From Thermosediminibacter litoriperuensis (GTDB lineage: Bacteria; Bacillota; Thermosediminibacteria; Thermosediminibacterales; Thermosediminibacteraceae): a stretch of 52,134 nucleotides of DNA. The stretch spans positions 1-52,134 of the forward strand of contig NZ_VNHO01000017.1 in the NCBI RefSeq assembly GCF_008124715.1, given 5' to 3'. The notes beneath the pieces are model-generated. The model searched no databases. It worked only from the letters and a program-made list of their open reading frames with translations, and was not told where the DNA came from. The translations under genes and the position numbers were made by a program. How positions within the stretch are numbered: the stretch's first letter is position 1; every line of letters begins with the position of its first letter. Below are positions 8,266 through 16,856 of this stretch, piece after piece.

Positions 8266-9483
8266 GTGGAATCCATAGATATCGCCGAGGATAGGGAAAA
8301 ATTCGACGCCCTCTTGAGTGAACTTGGCATACCGCGGCCCAAAGCTGGAGCCGTAAGAAGCACCGCCGAAGCCCTGGAGAAAGCAAGAGAGATAGGTTTC
8401 CCCATGCTGGTGCGGCCCTCCTACGTATTGGGCGGCAGGGCGATGGAAATAGTATATAGTATTGAAGAATTGAAGGCGTATATGCAGGAAGCGGTAGAGG
8501 TTTCACCGGAAAGGCCCGTGCTCATCGACAGATATATATACGGCACCGAAGTGGAAGTGGACGCGATAAGCGATGGCGCCGAAGTGCTTATACCCGGCAT
8601 CATAGAGCACATCGAACGGGCCGGGATCCATTCCGGCGACAGCATAGCAGTATATCCTCCCAGGACGTTGACCGAAACGGCGGTTAAAAAAATAGTTGAC
8701 TACACCACCGGGATAGCCCGGAAACTCTACGTCAGGGGGCTGGTGAACATTCAGTTTGTAGTCCGGGGGGAGGATGTGTACGTAATTGAAGTAAACCCGC
8801 GCTCAAGCCGTACGGTGCCTTATCTGAGCAAGATTACAGGTATCCCGATGGTTGAGGCGGCCACCAGGATAGCTCTCGGCGCCACCCTTTCGAGCCTTCG
8901 GCTCAAAGGGGGCCTGGCGCCGGAACCCGGTTTTGTGGCGGTCAAAGCCCCGGTGTTTTCCTTCTCAAAACTCCGCCAGGTGGAGACCTCCCTGGGGCCG
9001 GAAATGAAGTCCACCGGCGAGGTGCTGGGCATCGACAAGACCTTTGAAAAGGCGCTGTACAAGGCGTTTACCGCCGCTGGATTAAAAATACCCTCCGGCG
9101 GGGTTATTCTCGCCACGATCGCCGACCGGGATAAGCCCGAGGCCGTAAAACTTCTGAGAGACTTTCAAAACCTGGGCTTCGACATCTATGCCACGGCGGG
9201 CACCGCCCGGGCTCTCGAGGCTGCGGGGGTAAAGGCCCAAGTGGTGAACAAGGTCAGAGAAGGGTCGCCGAATATAATGGACCTGTTTCGGGAGGGCCGG
9301 GTGGATATTGTGATAAATACCCTCACCAGGGGGAAGGCGCCTGAACGGGACGGCTTCAAAATCCGGCGGGCCGCCGCCGACGACGGCATTCCGTGCCTCA
9401 CTTCTCTGGACACCGCCCGGGCCCTTTACAGGGTGATAGAAGCCACCGGCATGAGGGTGACGCCGATTGGAAAGGAAGGGTGA
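8266..9483 (+). CDS. carB: Carbamoyl-phosphate synthase large subunit, part after the in-frame stop
   Basis: The remaining 405 codons hold the second ATP-grasp domain ('[20 protein letters not shown]', 'GGRAMEIVY', '[20 protein letters not shown]') and the C-terminal MGS-like allosteric domain ('[20 protein letters not shown]', '[20 protein letters not shown]'). A GTG at 8266 could allow re-initiation 15 bases after the TAA, but the only purine-rich stretch (8231-8245) is too far upstream for a good ribosome site. Four codons between the TAA and this GTG ('ILGTA') still match the family, showing that the frame is one gene. No other changes suggest longer decay. Confidence 0.88.
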   Translation: MESIDIAEDREKFDALLSELGIPRPKAGAVRSTAEALEKAREIGFPMLVRPSYVLGGRAMEIVYSIEELKAYMQEAVEVSPERPVLIDRYIYGTEVEVDAISDGAEVLIPGIIEHIERAGIHSGDSIAVYPPRTLTETAVKKIVDYTTGIARKLYVRGLVNIQFVVRGEDVYVIEVNPRSSRTVPYLSKITGIPMVEAATRIALGATLSSLRLKGGLAPEPGFVAVKAPVFSFSKLRQVETSLGPEMKSTGEVLGIDKTFEKALYKAFTAAGLKIPSGGVILATIADRDKPEAVKLLRDFQNLGFDIYATAGTARALEAAGVKAQVVNKVREGSPNIMDLFREGRVDIVINTLTRGKAPERDGFKIRRAAADDGIPCLTSLDTARALYRVIEATGMRVTPIGKEG

Positions 9484-10291
9484 TATTCTGGCCGGTTTAC
9501 TGTTCTCAACAAAAGTGATTCAAAATGTATTGATTGCCTATGACATATATCATATGAAGATATGCTGCCCGGAGGTGGCCGAAAAGGCTGCGCCGGGCCA
9601 GTTTCTGCACATTCGATGCTCCGACGGGCCGACTCCACTGCTCCGGCGGCCCATAAGCATCGCCGGAGCAAATGAAAAGGACGGGACGGTGGAAATGGTG
9701 TACCGCGTGCTGGGGGAGGGAACGCGCTTGATATCTCAAAAGAAAGCCGGGGAAATCCTTGACGTAATGGGTCCGCTGGGCAGGGGGTTTCCCGTGCCTT
9801 TAGACGCCGTAGACCCCGTCCTGATCGGCGGAGGCGTGGGCGTGGCCCCGTTGCTGTACCTGGCCCAAAAGATCGCCGGCCCCCTTTCACGGTCCGGAAG
9901 ATCCGGAGCCGCCTTCATAGGGTTTTCCACTGCCGGAGAGGTTTTCGGGGTGGATTTCCTGAAATCCTGCGGATTTACTGTGTTTTTAACTACCGACGAC
10001 GGCACAGCCGGTCAAAAAGGAGTTCCGACGGAGGCGTTTGAAAACTGTATAAAGGGACATGAGGTGCAAAAGCAGTTTGACATCGTATACGCCTGCGGCC
10101 CAAAACCCTTCCTGGCAAAGGTAAAAGACGCGGCGGTCCGGGGAAAAATCCCCGCATACCTTTCGCTGGAGGAGCGCATGGCCTGCGGAGTCGGGGCATG
10201 CCTTGGATGTGCGGTAAAATCCGCAGGCGAGGGATATAAAAAGGTGTGCAGGGACGGACCGGTGTTTGAGGCGGGAGAAATACAGTTGTAG
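9467..10291 (+). CDS. pyrK: Dihydroorotate dehydrogenase electron-transfer subunit
   Basis: Partner of PyrD in the class 1B enzyme, passing electrons from dihydroorotate through FAD and a [2Fe-2S] cluster to NAD+. The protein has a ferredoxin-reductase FAD fold ('[11 protein letters not shown]'), an NAD-binding Rossmann region ('[18 protein letters not shown]') and the cluster ligands Cys-x4-Cys-x2-Cys in '[15 protein letters not shown]' with a fourth Cys in '[10 protein letters not shown]'. The start is uncertain: TTG at 9467 overlaps the carB end, but AGGAAGGG at 9472-9479 would better serve a CTG at 9488 or a start further in, and homologues begin near '[16 protein letters not shown]'. Confidence 0.93.
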   Translation: MERKGDILAGLLFSTKVIQNVLIAYDIYHMKICCPEVAEKAAPGQFLHIRCSDGPTPLLRRPISIAGANEKDGTVEMVYRVLGEGTRLISQKKAGEILDVMGPLGRGFPVPLDAVDPVLIGGGVGVAPLLYLAQKIAGPLSRSGRSGAAFIGFSTAGEVFGVDFLKSCGFTVFLTTDDGTAGQKGVPTEAFENCIKGHEVQKQFDIVYACGPKPFLAKVKDAAVRGKIPAYLSLEERMACGVGACLGCAVKSAGEGYKKVCRDGPVFEAGEIQL

Positions 10292-10354
10292 AATGGAAAA
10301 ATGCGGTCGGGAAAACCTTAAGGGTTTCAAAAGGATTTAGAGAGGAGAAGCGCT

Positions 10355-11386
10355 TTGAACCGGGACAAGCTTTCGGAGCCATGCCCAAAAATGGAATACA
10401 TTCGTAATTGTGCAGTTGACCTTTGCGTTGAAATAGCGGGGATTTCCATGAAAAACCCGGTCATGGTGGCTTCGGGCACTTTCGGGTTCGGAGAAGAGTA
10501 TGCAAAAATTTACGACATAAACCGGCTGGGAGCCGTGGTTACCAAAGGGATCACCCTTTTACCGAGGCACGGCAATCCGCCGCCCAGGCTTTGCGAGACC
10601 CCCGCCGGCCTCCTCAATTCCGTGGGCCTGGAGAACCCCGGCGTTGAGAGGTTTATCAGAGAGGAATGGCCCCGCCTTAAAAAACTCCCGGTGCCGGTTA
10701 TCGTCAATATAGATGGGGATACGGTGGAAGAATACCGTGAAATTGCAAAGCGGCTGTCGGAGTTAAACGGCCTTGCGGCTCTGGAAGTAAACATATCGTG
10801 CCCCAATGTGGAAAAAGGCGGCATTGCCTTCGGTCAGGACCCCGGCAGCGCCTATGAGGTGGTAAGGGCCGTAAAGGAGGCGGCTACGCTCCCGGTAATA
10901 GCAAAACTTTCCCCTAACGTCACAAGTATTCAAAAAATAGCAGCGGCGGTGGAATCGGCCGGAGCGGATGCCGTATCTCTTATCAACACCGTTTTGGGCA
11001 TGGCCGTAGATATCGACAGACAGCGGCCCGTATTTAAAAGGATTTTTGCGGGGCTCTCCGGTCCCGCCGTAAAGCCCATAGCCCTCCGCATGGTATGGGA
11101 AGCCTATGAAGCGGTGAAAATACCTGTAATCGGCATGGGAGGCATCAGCACATGGCGCGATGCGGTGGAATTCATCCTGGCCGGGGCTTCAGCCGTGGCG
11201 GTAGGTACCGCCGGTTTTATCGACCCTGAAGCGCCTTTAAAAATCATCGACGGCCTTGAGAAATACCTGGTCGAATGCTCGATATGCGAAAGTGCTTTAA
11301 AAACCTCCGGCGAAGACAAGACAATAAAACTCCGGGACATTGTCGGCCTGGCCCACAAAAATTTTACGGAAGGAGATTTTTCATGA
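10355..11386 (+). CDS. pyrD: Dihydroorotate dehydrogenase, class 1B catalytic subunit
   Basis: Oxidises dihydroorotate to orotate with FMN. The 343-residue protein shows 'NPVMVASGTFGFGEEYAKIY', the active-site Cys in 'EVNISCPNVEKGG' typical of class 1 enzymes, and the FMN phosphate-binding 'VIGMGGISTWRDAVEF' and 'AVAVGTAGF'. Pairing with pyrK places it in class 1B. The start is TTG at 10355 behind AGGAG at 10343-10347. It is somewhat longer than the usual 300-310 residues because of about 15 extra N-terminal residues and a C-terminal tail (from about residue 308) containing 'CSICESALKTSGED'. It overlaps pyrF by 4 bases (ATGA). Confidence 0.96.
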   Translation: MNRDKLSEPCPKMEYIRNCAVDLCVEIAGISMKNPVMVASGTFGFGEEYAKIYDINRLGAVVTKGITLLPRHGNPPPRLCETPAGLLNSVGLENPGVERFIREEWPRLKKLPVPVIVNIDGDTVEEYREIAKRLSELNGLAALEVNISCPNVEKGGIAFGQDPGSAYEVVRAVKEAATLPVIAKLSPNVTSIQKIAAAVESAGADAVSLINTVLGMAVDIDRQRPVFKRIFAGLSGPAVKPIALRMVWEAYEAVKIPVIGMGGISTWRDAVEFILAGASAVAVGTAGFIDPEAPLKIIDGLEKYLVECSICESALKTSGEDKTIKLRDIVGLAHKNFTEGDFS

Positions 11387-12093
11387 CCCAAGATTTTTCG
11401 AAAGTGATTATAGCCCTCGATACCCCTGATGAGAATAAGGCGCTGGGCCTTGTCAGGCTTTTGAAAAACCGGATACGCGTGTTTAAAGTCGGGCTGGAAC
11501 TTTTCTGCTCCGCAGGCCCGGCCGTAATAAAAAAGATAAATGCGGAAGGGTGCCGGGTCTTTCTTGACCTGAAATTTCACGACATTCCCAACACCGTGGC
11601 CGGTGCCGCCCGGGCGGCGGTGCGTTCCGGCGCCTTTATGTTCAACGTGCATGCGTCGGGCGGAAGGGAAATGATGCAGAAGGCCCGCGAGGCTGCCGAA
11701 AGAGCTTTTATAGAAAAGGAAAATCATCCGGAAAGGCCCAAAATTTTGGCCGTCACCGTGCTGACCAGCCTGGACGACCGGGACTTAAGAGAAATGAATA
11801 TCACCGAATCCTCCGCCGGTCAGGCGGTACGGCTGGCGAAGCTGGCCCTGGCTGCGGGCATGGACGGCGTCGTGACGTCACCCGGGGAAATAGAGGCCAT
11901 CAGGAATGCCGTGGGGAAGGATTTTCTCATAGTGACACCGGGGGTGCGCCCGCCCTGGGCCGGCACCGGTGACCAGAAAAGGGTGGCGACTCCAAAAGAA
12001 GCTTTAAAAGCCGGGGCCGACTATATCGTCATCGGCCGCCCCGTTACCGCCGCTCCGGATCCCCTTGCCGCCCTGGAAAGAATTTTTGTTTAA
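11383..12093 (+). CDS. pyrF: Orotidine 5'-phosphate decarboxylase
   Basis: Converts OMP to UMP. The 236-residue TIM barrel has the catalytic Lys/Asp tetrad in 'VFLDLKFHDIPNTVAGAAR', 'IIALDTPDENKALGLV' at the N-terminus and the phosphate-gripping 'VTPGVRPPWAGTGDQKRVAT' and 'IVIGRPVT' near the end. The ATG at 11383 follows AAGGAG and overlaps the pyrD stop; an upstream in-frame ATG at 11275 lies inside pyrD and has no ribosome site. Family: bacterial group 1 PyrF. Confidence 0.96.
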   Translation: MTQDFSKVIIALDTPDENKALGLVRLLKNRIRVFKVGLELFCSAGPAVIKKINAEGCRVFLDLKFHDIPNTVAGAARAAVRSGAFMFNVHASGGREMMQKAREAAERAFIEKENHPERPKILAVTVLTSLDDRDLREMNITESSAGQAVRLAKLALAAGMDGVVTSPGEIEAIRNAVGKDFLIVTPGVRPPWAGTGDQKRVATPKEALKAGADYIVIGRPVTAAPDPLAALERIFV

Positions 12094-12117
12094 ATTTTGT
12101 GATTGGAGAGAATCGCT

Positions 12118-12687
12118 GTGACACAGGAACAGATCAGGAAACTTTTTACCGAAACCGGTGTCCTGCAGACCGGCCACTTTATCCTGACCTCCGGCCGGCA
12201 CAGCTCGAAATACCTCCAGTGCGCCCGGCTCCTCCAGTATCCCACTGCTGCCGAAAAGGCGTGCCGGGAGCTGGCGCAAAACTTCAAGGATATGGAGGTT
12301 CAAACAGTGATCGGCCCCGCCCTTGGCGGCATAATCGTTTCGTACGAAGTGGCGAGAGCGCTTGATGCACGCGCCCTGTTCGCAGAACGGGAAAACGGGC
12401 GAATGGTCCTCCGGCGGGGGTTTGCCCTCAAGCCCGGCGAAAGGGTGCTGGTCGTGGAAGACGTGGTCACCACCGGCGGTTCCGTAAAAGAAGTCAGCGA
12501 GTTCGTAAAATCCTGCGGCGCCGAAGTGCTTGCGGTGGGGGCCCTCGTAGACCGGAGCGGAGGAAAGGTGGATTTCGGCGTGCCCTCCCGTTACCTTCTG
12601 AATCTCGAGGTGGAGTCATACCTCCCGGAAGAGTGTCCTTTATGCGCTCAAGGCATACCGGCGGAAAAGCCGGGAAGCCGAAGTTAA
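12118..12687 (+). CDS. pyrE: Orotate phosphoribosyltransferase
   Basis: Transfers phosphoribose from PRPP to orotate to give OMP. The 189-residue type I phosphoribosyltransferase has the PRPP-binding loop 'VLVVEDVVTTGGSV', the hood segment 'GVLQTGHFILTSGRHSSKY' and 'IGPALGGIIVSYEVARAL'. The GTG at 12118 was chosen because GGAGAG at 12105-12110 is well spaced; an upstream TTG at 12103 would place that site inside the gene. The C-terminus carries two Cys in 'PEECPLCAQGIP', common in this subgroup. It is the last gene of the pyr operon. Confidence 0.95.
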   Translation: MTQEQIRKLFTETGVLQTGHFILTSGRHSSKYLQCARLLQYPTAAEKACRELAQNFKDMEVQTVIGPALGGIIVSYEVARALDARALFAERENGRMVLRRGFALKPGERVLVVEDVVTTGGSVKEVSEFVKSCGAEVLAVGALVDRSGGKVDFGVPSRYLLNLEVESYLPEECPLCAQGIPAEKPGSRS

Positions 12688-12744
12688 AAAGATGGAAAGC
12701 AATGGCTGAAAAATAGGTTTGGCAAACCAAATACGCAGGTCCCT

Positions 12745-12789
12745 AATCCCTCCTCCCTGCATAATATAGATTAAGAGGGGGGATTTTTT
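12745..12789 (+). terminator. Pyr operon terminator overlapping the next ribosome site
   Basis: AATCCCTCCT (12745-12754) pairs with AGGGGGGATT (12776-12785) with one G-T pair, leaving a 21-base loop, followed by a T-run at 12784-12789. The right arm contains the AGGGGGG ribosome-binding site of the next gene, so the same hairpin could end pyr transcripts and hide the start of the downstream gene. Confidence 0.55.
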
Positions 12790-13137
12790 ATGAACTGGGC
12801 CTGGCTCAGGTTTATCGGAAACATCCTCACCAACGAGGCCGTAATGGAACCCCTCATAGCGGCCGTTCTCGGCTACGGCATAAGCGTGTACAATAAAAAC
12901 CGGCGGTACCGCATGATAATGGACATTACAGCCGACGTGGTGGACTACATCGAAGAACACTACAAGGAATGGGGCCTGAAGGGCAGCGCCAAAATGGAAA
13001 AGTTCCTAGAGATATTTACCAAGGAATTCAAGAAACAGCTCGGGCGAAAGCCGAAAAAAGAGGAACTGGAGACGGCCATGATAAGGGCCGAAGCTCTGGT
13101 GCAGAGGGCCAGGAGGGCCTCCAAAACCGGAAAGTAA
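12790..13137 (+). CDS. Small holin-like protein (phage LLH holin-like), function unknown
   Basis: A 115-residue protein with one predicted membrane helix at about residues 15-35 ('NEAVMEPLIAAVLGYGISVY') followed by a charged, helical cytoplasmic part ('DVVDYIEEHYKEWGLKGSAK', 'FKKQLGRKPKKEELETAMIR'). The pattern of one helix followed by 'VVxYxEqxxk..g..K...' and a final pair of helices recalls the phage LLH holin family, but a family call by eye is uncertain. No other phage gene is adjacent, so it may be a domesticated single gene. The ATG at 12790 has AGGGGGG at 12776-12782, located within the terminator hairpin arm. Confidence 0.55.
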   Translation: MNWAWLRFIGNILTNEAVMEPLIAAVLGYGISVYNKNRRYRMIMDITADVVDYIEEHYKEWGLKGSAKMEKFLEIFTKEFKKQLGRKPKKEELETAMIRAEALVQRARRASKTGK

Positions 13138-13162
13138 CCCGCGCGGCCCGTCTACCTTTATG

Positions 13163-13191
13163 TTGCATAAAATTCCATAAAAATATATAAT
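13163..13191 (+). promoter_or_regulatory. Sigma-A promoter of argS
   Basis: TTGCAT at 13163-13168 and TATAAT at 13186-13191 are separated by 17 bases. The predicted leader is only about 40 bases, with no room for a T-box. Confidence 0.75.
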
Positions 13192-13239
13192 AGTAGTATG
13201 CGGCGGCGTTAACTATTCTGACAATTTAGGAGGTTTCTT

Positions 13240-14946
13240 ATGAAGGACGTCAAGGCAGAGATACAGGATAAGCTGAAGGAACTGACGGTGTCCGCTCTCA
13301 AGAAGGCCGTTGACGAAGGGGTTCTGAACCTTGCTAAAATTCCGGATTTCAACATAGAGGTGCCTCAGGCTGAAGCCCACGGCGATTTTGCCGCCAATGT
13401 GGCGATGGTGGCGGCGAGGGAGGCAAAAATGCCGCCCAGGAAGATCGCGGAGATAATAAAGGAGCGAATGGAAACCACCGGCACCGGCGTAGAGAGGATT
13501 GAAGTGGCCGGACCGGGTTTTATAAATTTTTACCTTTCACCCACCTGGGCCCACGGTGTAATCCCGGTAATCCTAAACGAAGGCGACGCTTACGGTCGCC
13601 AGGATATCGGGAAGGGCAAAAAGGTGCAGGTGGAGTTTGTCAGCGCCAACCCCACGGGCCCCATGCACATGGGCAACGCCAGGGGAGCCGCTCTGGGGGA
13701 CGCCCTGGCGTCGGTGCTGGAAATGGCCGGTTACGACGTCACCAGGGAATTTTATATAAACGATGCCGGAAACCAGATTGAAAACTTCGGGCTCTCACTG
13801 GAGGCAAGATACCTGGAGCTTCTGGGCTATGAAGGCCGGATTCCCGAAGGGGGATACCACGGGGAGGACATAAAAGACCACATGCGGGAACTGATAGAGA
13901 AGGAAGGCGACCGCTTCCTCCACGTGGACCCGGCCGAAAGGAGAGCCTATTTTATAGAGTACGCCCTGAAAAAGAACATAGATCGCATGAAACGGGACCT
14001 TGAAAACTTCGGCGTCTACTTTGACGTATGGTTTTCCGAAAGGAGCCTTCACAATGAAGGTAAGGTACAAGAGGTCATCAGGCTCCTTACGGAACGGGGA
14101 TATACCTACGAAAAGGATGGAGCCCTTTGGTTCAAAGCGACGGAATTCGGAGTGCCCAAGGACGAGGTGCTCGTGAGACAGAACGGTGTACCGACATATT
14201 TTGCTTCGGACATAGCCTACCATAAGGATAAATTCGACCGGGGTTTTGAATGGGTCATAGACATCTGGGGAGCCGACCATCACGGCCACGTGCCCAGGAT
14301 GAAGGGAGCCCTGGCGGCTCTCGGGTACGACCCGGAAAAGCTCACCGTTATAATAATGCAGCTGGTGCGGCTTTACAGGAACGGAGAAATCGCGCGCATG
14401 TCCAAGCGCACCGGACGGGCGGTGACGCTGGCGGACCTGGTGGAAGAGGTGGGGAAGGATGCGGCCCGGTTCTTCTTCAACCTTAGGGGTGCCGATACCC
14501 ACCTGGATTTCGACCTGGACCTGGCGGTCAAGCAGTCGGAGGAAAACCCGGTGTACTACGTCCAGTACGCCCACGCGCGCATAGCCAGCATCTTCAGGCA
14601 GGCCGCCGAGCAGGGCGCCGCCGTGCCCGAGGTCCGGGATGTGCCCGCCGGAGATCTGGATAGGCTCCTTTCGATGCTGACCCAGGACACCGAGGTCCAG
14701 CTTATTAACAAACTTGCGGATTTTCCGGGAGAGATAAGGGTAGCAGCGTCCACTCTTTCACCCTACCGCATAGCCAATTACACGCTGGAACTGGCGGCGG
14801 CTTTTCACTCCTTTTACAACGTATGCCGCGTGCTGACCGGAGACCCGGACCTGACCACCGCAAGGCTCATGCTGGTAAAGGCGGTGCAGCAGGTCCTGAG
14901 GAACGCCTTCAGGATCCTGGGCATTTCTGCTCCCGAGAGGATGTAA
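13240..14946 (+). CDS. argS: Arginyl-tRNA synthetase
   Basis: Charges tRNA-Arg. The 568-residue class I synthetase has the N-terminal Add-1 tRNA D-loop domain (residues about 1-90), the HIGH motif as HMGN in 'SANPTGPMHMGNARGAALGD', the KMSKS-equivalent 'ARMSKRTGRAVTL', and the C-terminal DALR anticodon-binding domain ('NPVYYVQYAHARIASIFRQA' onward) ending in the characteristic Met ('ISAPERM'). AGGAGG precedes the ATG. It has its own promoter and appears monocistronic. tRNA-Arg genes (ACG and CCT) lie 33 kb downstream. Confidence 0.97.
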   Translation: MKDVKAEIQDKLKELTVSALKKAVDEGVLNLAKIPDFNIEVPQAEAHGDFAANVAMVAAREAKMPPRKIAEIIKERMETTGTGVERIEVAGPGFINFYLSPTWAHGVIPVILNEGDAYGRQDIGKGKKVQVEFVSANPTGPMHMGNARGAALGDALASVLEMAGYDVTREFYINDAGNQIENFGLSLEARYLELLGYEGRIPEGGYHGEDIKDHMRELIEKEGDRFLHVDPAERRAYFIEYALKKNIDRMKRDLENFGVYFDVWFSERSLHNEGKVQEVIRLLTERGYTYEKDGALWFKATEFGVPKDEVLVRQNGVPTYFASDIAYHKDKFDRGFEWVIDIWGADHHGHVPRMKGALAALGYDPEKLTVIIMQLVRLYRNGEIARMSKRTGRAVTLADLVEEVGKDAARFFFNLRGADTHLDFDLDLAVKQSEENPVYYVQYAHARIASIFRQAAEQGAAVPEVRDVPAGDLDRLLSMLTQDTEVQLINKLADFPGEIRVAASTLSPYRIANYTLELAAAFHSFYNVCRVLTGDPDLTTARLMLVKAVQQVLRNAFRILGISAPERM

Positions 14947-14976
14947 TGTAATTCAGGATAGCGGATAATACTACCA

Positions 14977-15208
14977 ACTTTCAGCCCCGGCGGAAGGGTA
15001 ACAGCAAGGCCACCTTAGAATTCGACCGTCGCCGCTCCCGGTAAGGGGCGAGCGAAGCCGGGCCGGAGCGCAGGAGGCGCGGAGAGAGGGACGCGGCAAG
15101 GATGCCGCATTCCCGCGGTGCCCGGCAGAGCGCAGCACCGAGCCCTGGAGCGGTCAGGGAGAATTCTCGGGTGCCGGATGTTACCCTCCGCATCGGGGTG
15201 CTGAAGAG
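14977..15208. repeat. 230-bp GC-rich imperfect palindrome with long inverted ends
   Basis: The arm at 14982-15023 matches the reverse complement of 15161-15203 over most positions: both contain CAGC, CCCG, CGG, AGGGTAACA, GGC and AGAATTC in the same order. The homology extends outward into CTTTCAGC / GCTGAAGAG. The interior is very GC-rich and has smaller hairpins: GCGGCA (15093-15098) / TGCCGC (15103-15108) and GGTGC (15117-15121) / GCACC (15135-15139). No coding frame of note is present. It could be a non-autonomous palindromic mobile element or a folded RNA in the leader of the next gene. Only one copy is seen in this window. Confidence 0.6.
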
Positions 15209-15247
15209 ACGTACCGTATTCCATTGAACTTCGAAGGGAGGGGGAAA

Positions 15248-16666
15248 TTGAGCGAGCTTGAAGCCGTGAGGGCTCAACTGGAGCTCCTGCTTTCCCACGT
15301 GGAAGAAGGGGTCCACATAGTGGACCACAGGGGGATCTCCGTATATTACAACAGAGCCGCTTCAAAGATCGAGGGTCTGTCGCCCTCGGAGGTGCTGGGC
15401 CGCCACTTGCTCGACGTTTTTCCCTCCCTCTCCGAAGAAAACAGCACGCTTCTCAAGGTGTTGAAGACCGGAGAGCCGATTTACGACCAGGAACAGACCT
15501 TCACCAACTACAAAGGAAGAAAGATCACCACCATAAACAGCACCCTGCCGGTAAAGGTGAACGGCAGGGTGATAGGAGCTATGGAGATTTCCAGGGATGT
15601 GACCTCGGTAAGGGACATGTCCGAGCGGATTACGGACCTGCAGGCCATCCTGTACGGCCGGCAGGTAAAGCCGGACCTGAAGAAAAACGGCACCTCCGGT
15701 TACACCTTTGACGATATAGTGGGCAGGAGCGAGGCCATCGTCGAACTGAAAAAGCTGGCTTCGAGGGCGGCAAAGAGCTCCATACCCGTGCTTGTCTGGG
15801 GAGAGACCGGCACCGGCAAGGAACTCTTCGTTCAGGCCATACACAACGAAAGCCCCAGGAAAAACAAACCCTTTATACCCCAGAACTGTGCGGCCCTGCC
15901 CGGGACCCTGCTGGAGGGCATCCTGTTCGGGACGATAAGGGGAGGATTCACCGGGGCCGAGGACCGGCCCGGCCTTTTCGAGCTGGCCGACGGGGGCACC
16001 CTATTCCTGGACGAAATAAACACAATGCCCCTGGAGCTTCAGGCAAAGCTATTAAGGGTGCTGCAGGAAGGGACCATACGCCGCATAGGCGACACCAGGG
16101 TGCGTTTCGTCGATACGCGGGTTATAACGGCCTGCAGCGAGGACCCGGTGGAAGCCGTACAAAAGAAAAAGCTCAGGGAGGACCTGTTTTTCCGGATAAA
16201 CGTGGTATCTTTAAGGATCCCTCCGCTGAGGGAGCGCAGGGAGGACATACCCCTGCTGGTGGACCACTTCATAAAAAAGTTCACCGGGGAGGAGAAAGAG
16301 GTCAGGGTTTCCGACGAGGTCATGAAGATTTTCTTCGATTACCCCTGGCCCGGCAACGTCAGGGAGCTGGAGCACGCCATAGAGGGCGCGCTGGTCATAA
16401 TGGAGGGAAACGAAATACAACCGGCTCACCTTCCCATTCAGATAAAGGCCCATTTTTCGCCTCAGAAGGGGCGTATCGCCTGCTACGACAACCTGAACCT
16501 GAACGACGCCCTGGAGAGGGTGGAGGCGGACCTGATCAAAAAAGCTTTGGAAAGGTCAAAGGGCAACATCTCCAGTGCCGCCCGGATGCTGGGCATTCCG
16601 CGGCAGACCCTGCAGTACAAGCTGCGAAAGCTAAAGGGAGAGGACGGTGACCTTTCCAGGAATTAG
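15248..16666 (+). CDS. Sigma-54-dependent activator with PAS domain (RocR-like)
   Basis: A 472-residue enhancer-binding protein. Residues about 8-115 form a PAS sensor ('[20 protein letters not shown]'), about 165-395 the AAA+ domain with Walker A '[15 protein letters not shown]', Walker B '[12 protein letters not shown]' and arginine-finger region '[20 protein letters not shown]', and about 425-470 a Fis-type helix-turn-helix ('[20 protein letters not shown]'). The sigma-54 contact loop reads GGFTGA instead of GAFTGA, as in RocR-type proteins. The start is TTG at 15248 because AAGGGAGGGG at 15234-15243 is right for it. RocR controls arginine catabolism in Bacillus; here no target with a -24/-12 promoter is adjacent, so the signal and regulon are unknown. 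Confidence 0.92.
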   Translation: MSELEAVRAQLELLLSHVEEGVHIVDHRGISVYYNRAASKIEGLSPSEVLGRHLLDVFPSLSEENSTLLKVLKTGEPIYDQEQTFTNYKGRKITTINSTLPVKVNGRVIGAMEISRDVTSVRDMSERITDLQAILYGRQVKPDLKKNGTSGYTFDDIVGRSEAIVELKKLASRAAKSSIPVLVWGETGTGKELFVQAIHNESPRKNKPFIPQNCAALPGTLLEGILFGTIRGGFTGAEDRPGLFELADGGTLFLDEINTMPLELQAKLLRVLQEGTIRRIGDTRVRFVDTRVITACSEDPVEAVQKKKLREDLFFRINVVSLRIPPLRERREDIPLLVDHFIKKFTGEEKEVRVSDEVMKIFFDYPWPGNVRELEHAIEGALVIMEGNEIQPAHLPIQIKAHFSPQKGRIACYDNLNLNDALERVEADLIKKALERSKGNISSAARMLGIPRQTLQYKLRKLKGEDGDLSRN

Positions 16667-16856
16667 CTTATCAGGAAATGGTTAAAATAAGAAAAGTCGA
16701 GCAGGAATTTAGCGATTTTCCAAGAATATATAATTAGCATTGCACCATATGTATGTACAGAGGCGAATTGAGTGCGAAAATACCAAAAGAAATATATATC
16801 GGCGTTGATAAATCAAGGTTTGCTTGAAAAGCCTTGAAAGAAAGGGAGGTTTTATT

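Noticed and set aside
6295-9483. Two naturally separate carB1/carB2 genes
   Set aside because: The codons between the TAA and the next possible start still match CarB, no ribosome site serves the second part, and the break is inside a domain.
14977-15208. T-box riboswitch near argS or the sigma-54 gene
   Set aside because: No AGGGTGGNACCGCG T-box sequence and no terminator/antiterminator pair; the argS leader itself is only about 40 bases.
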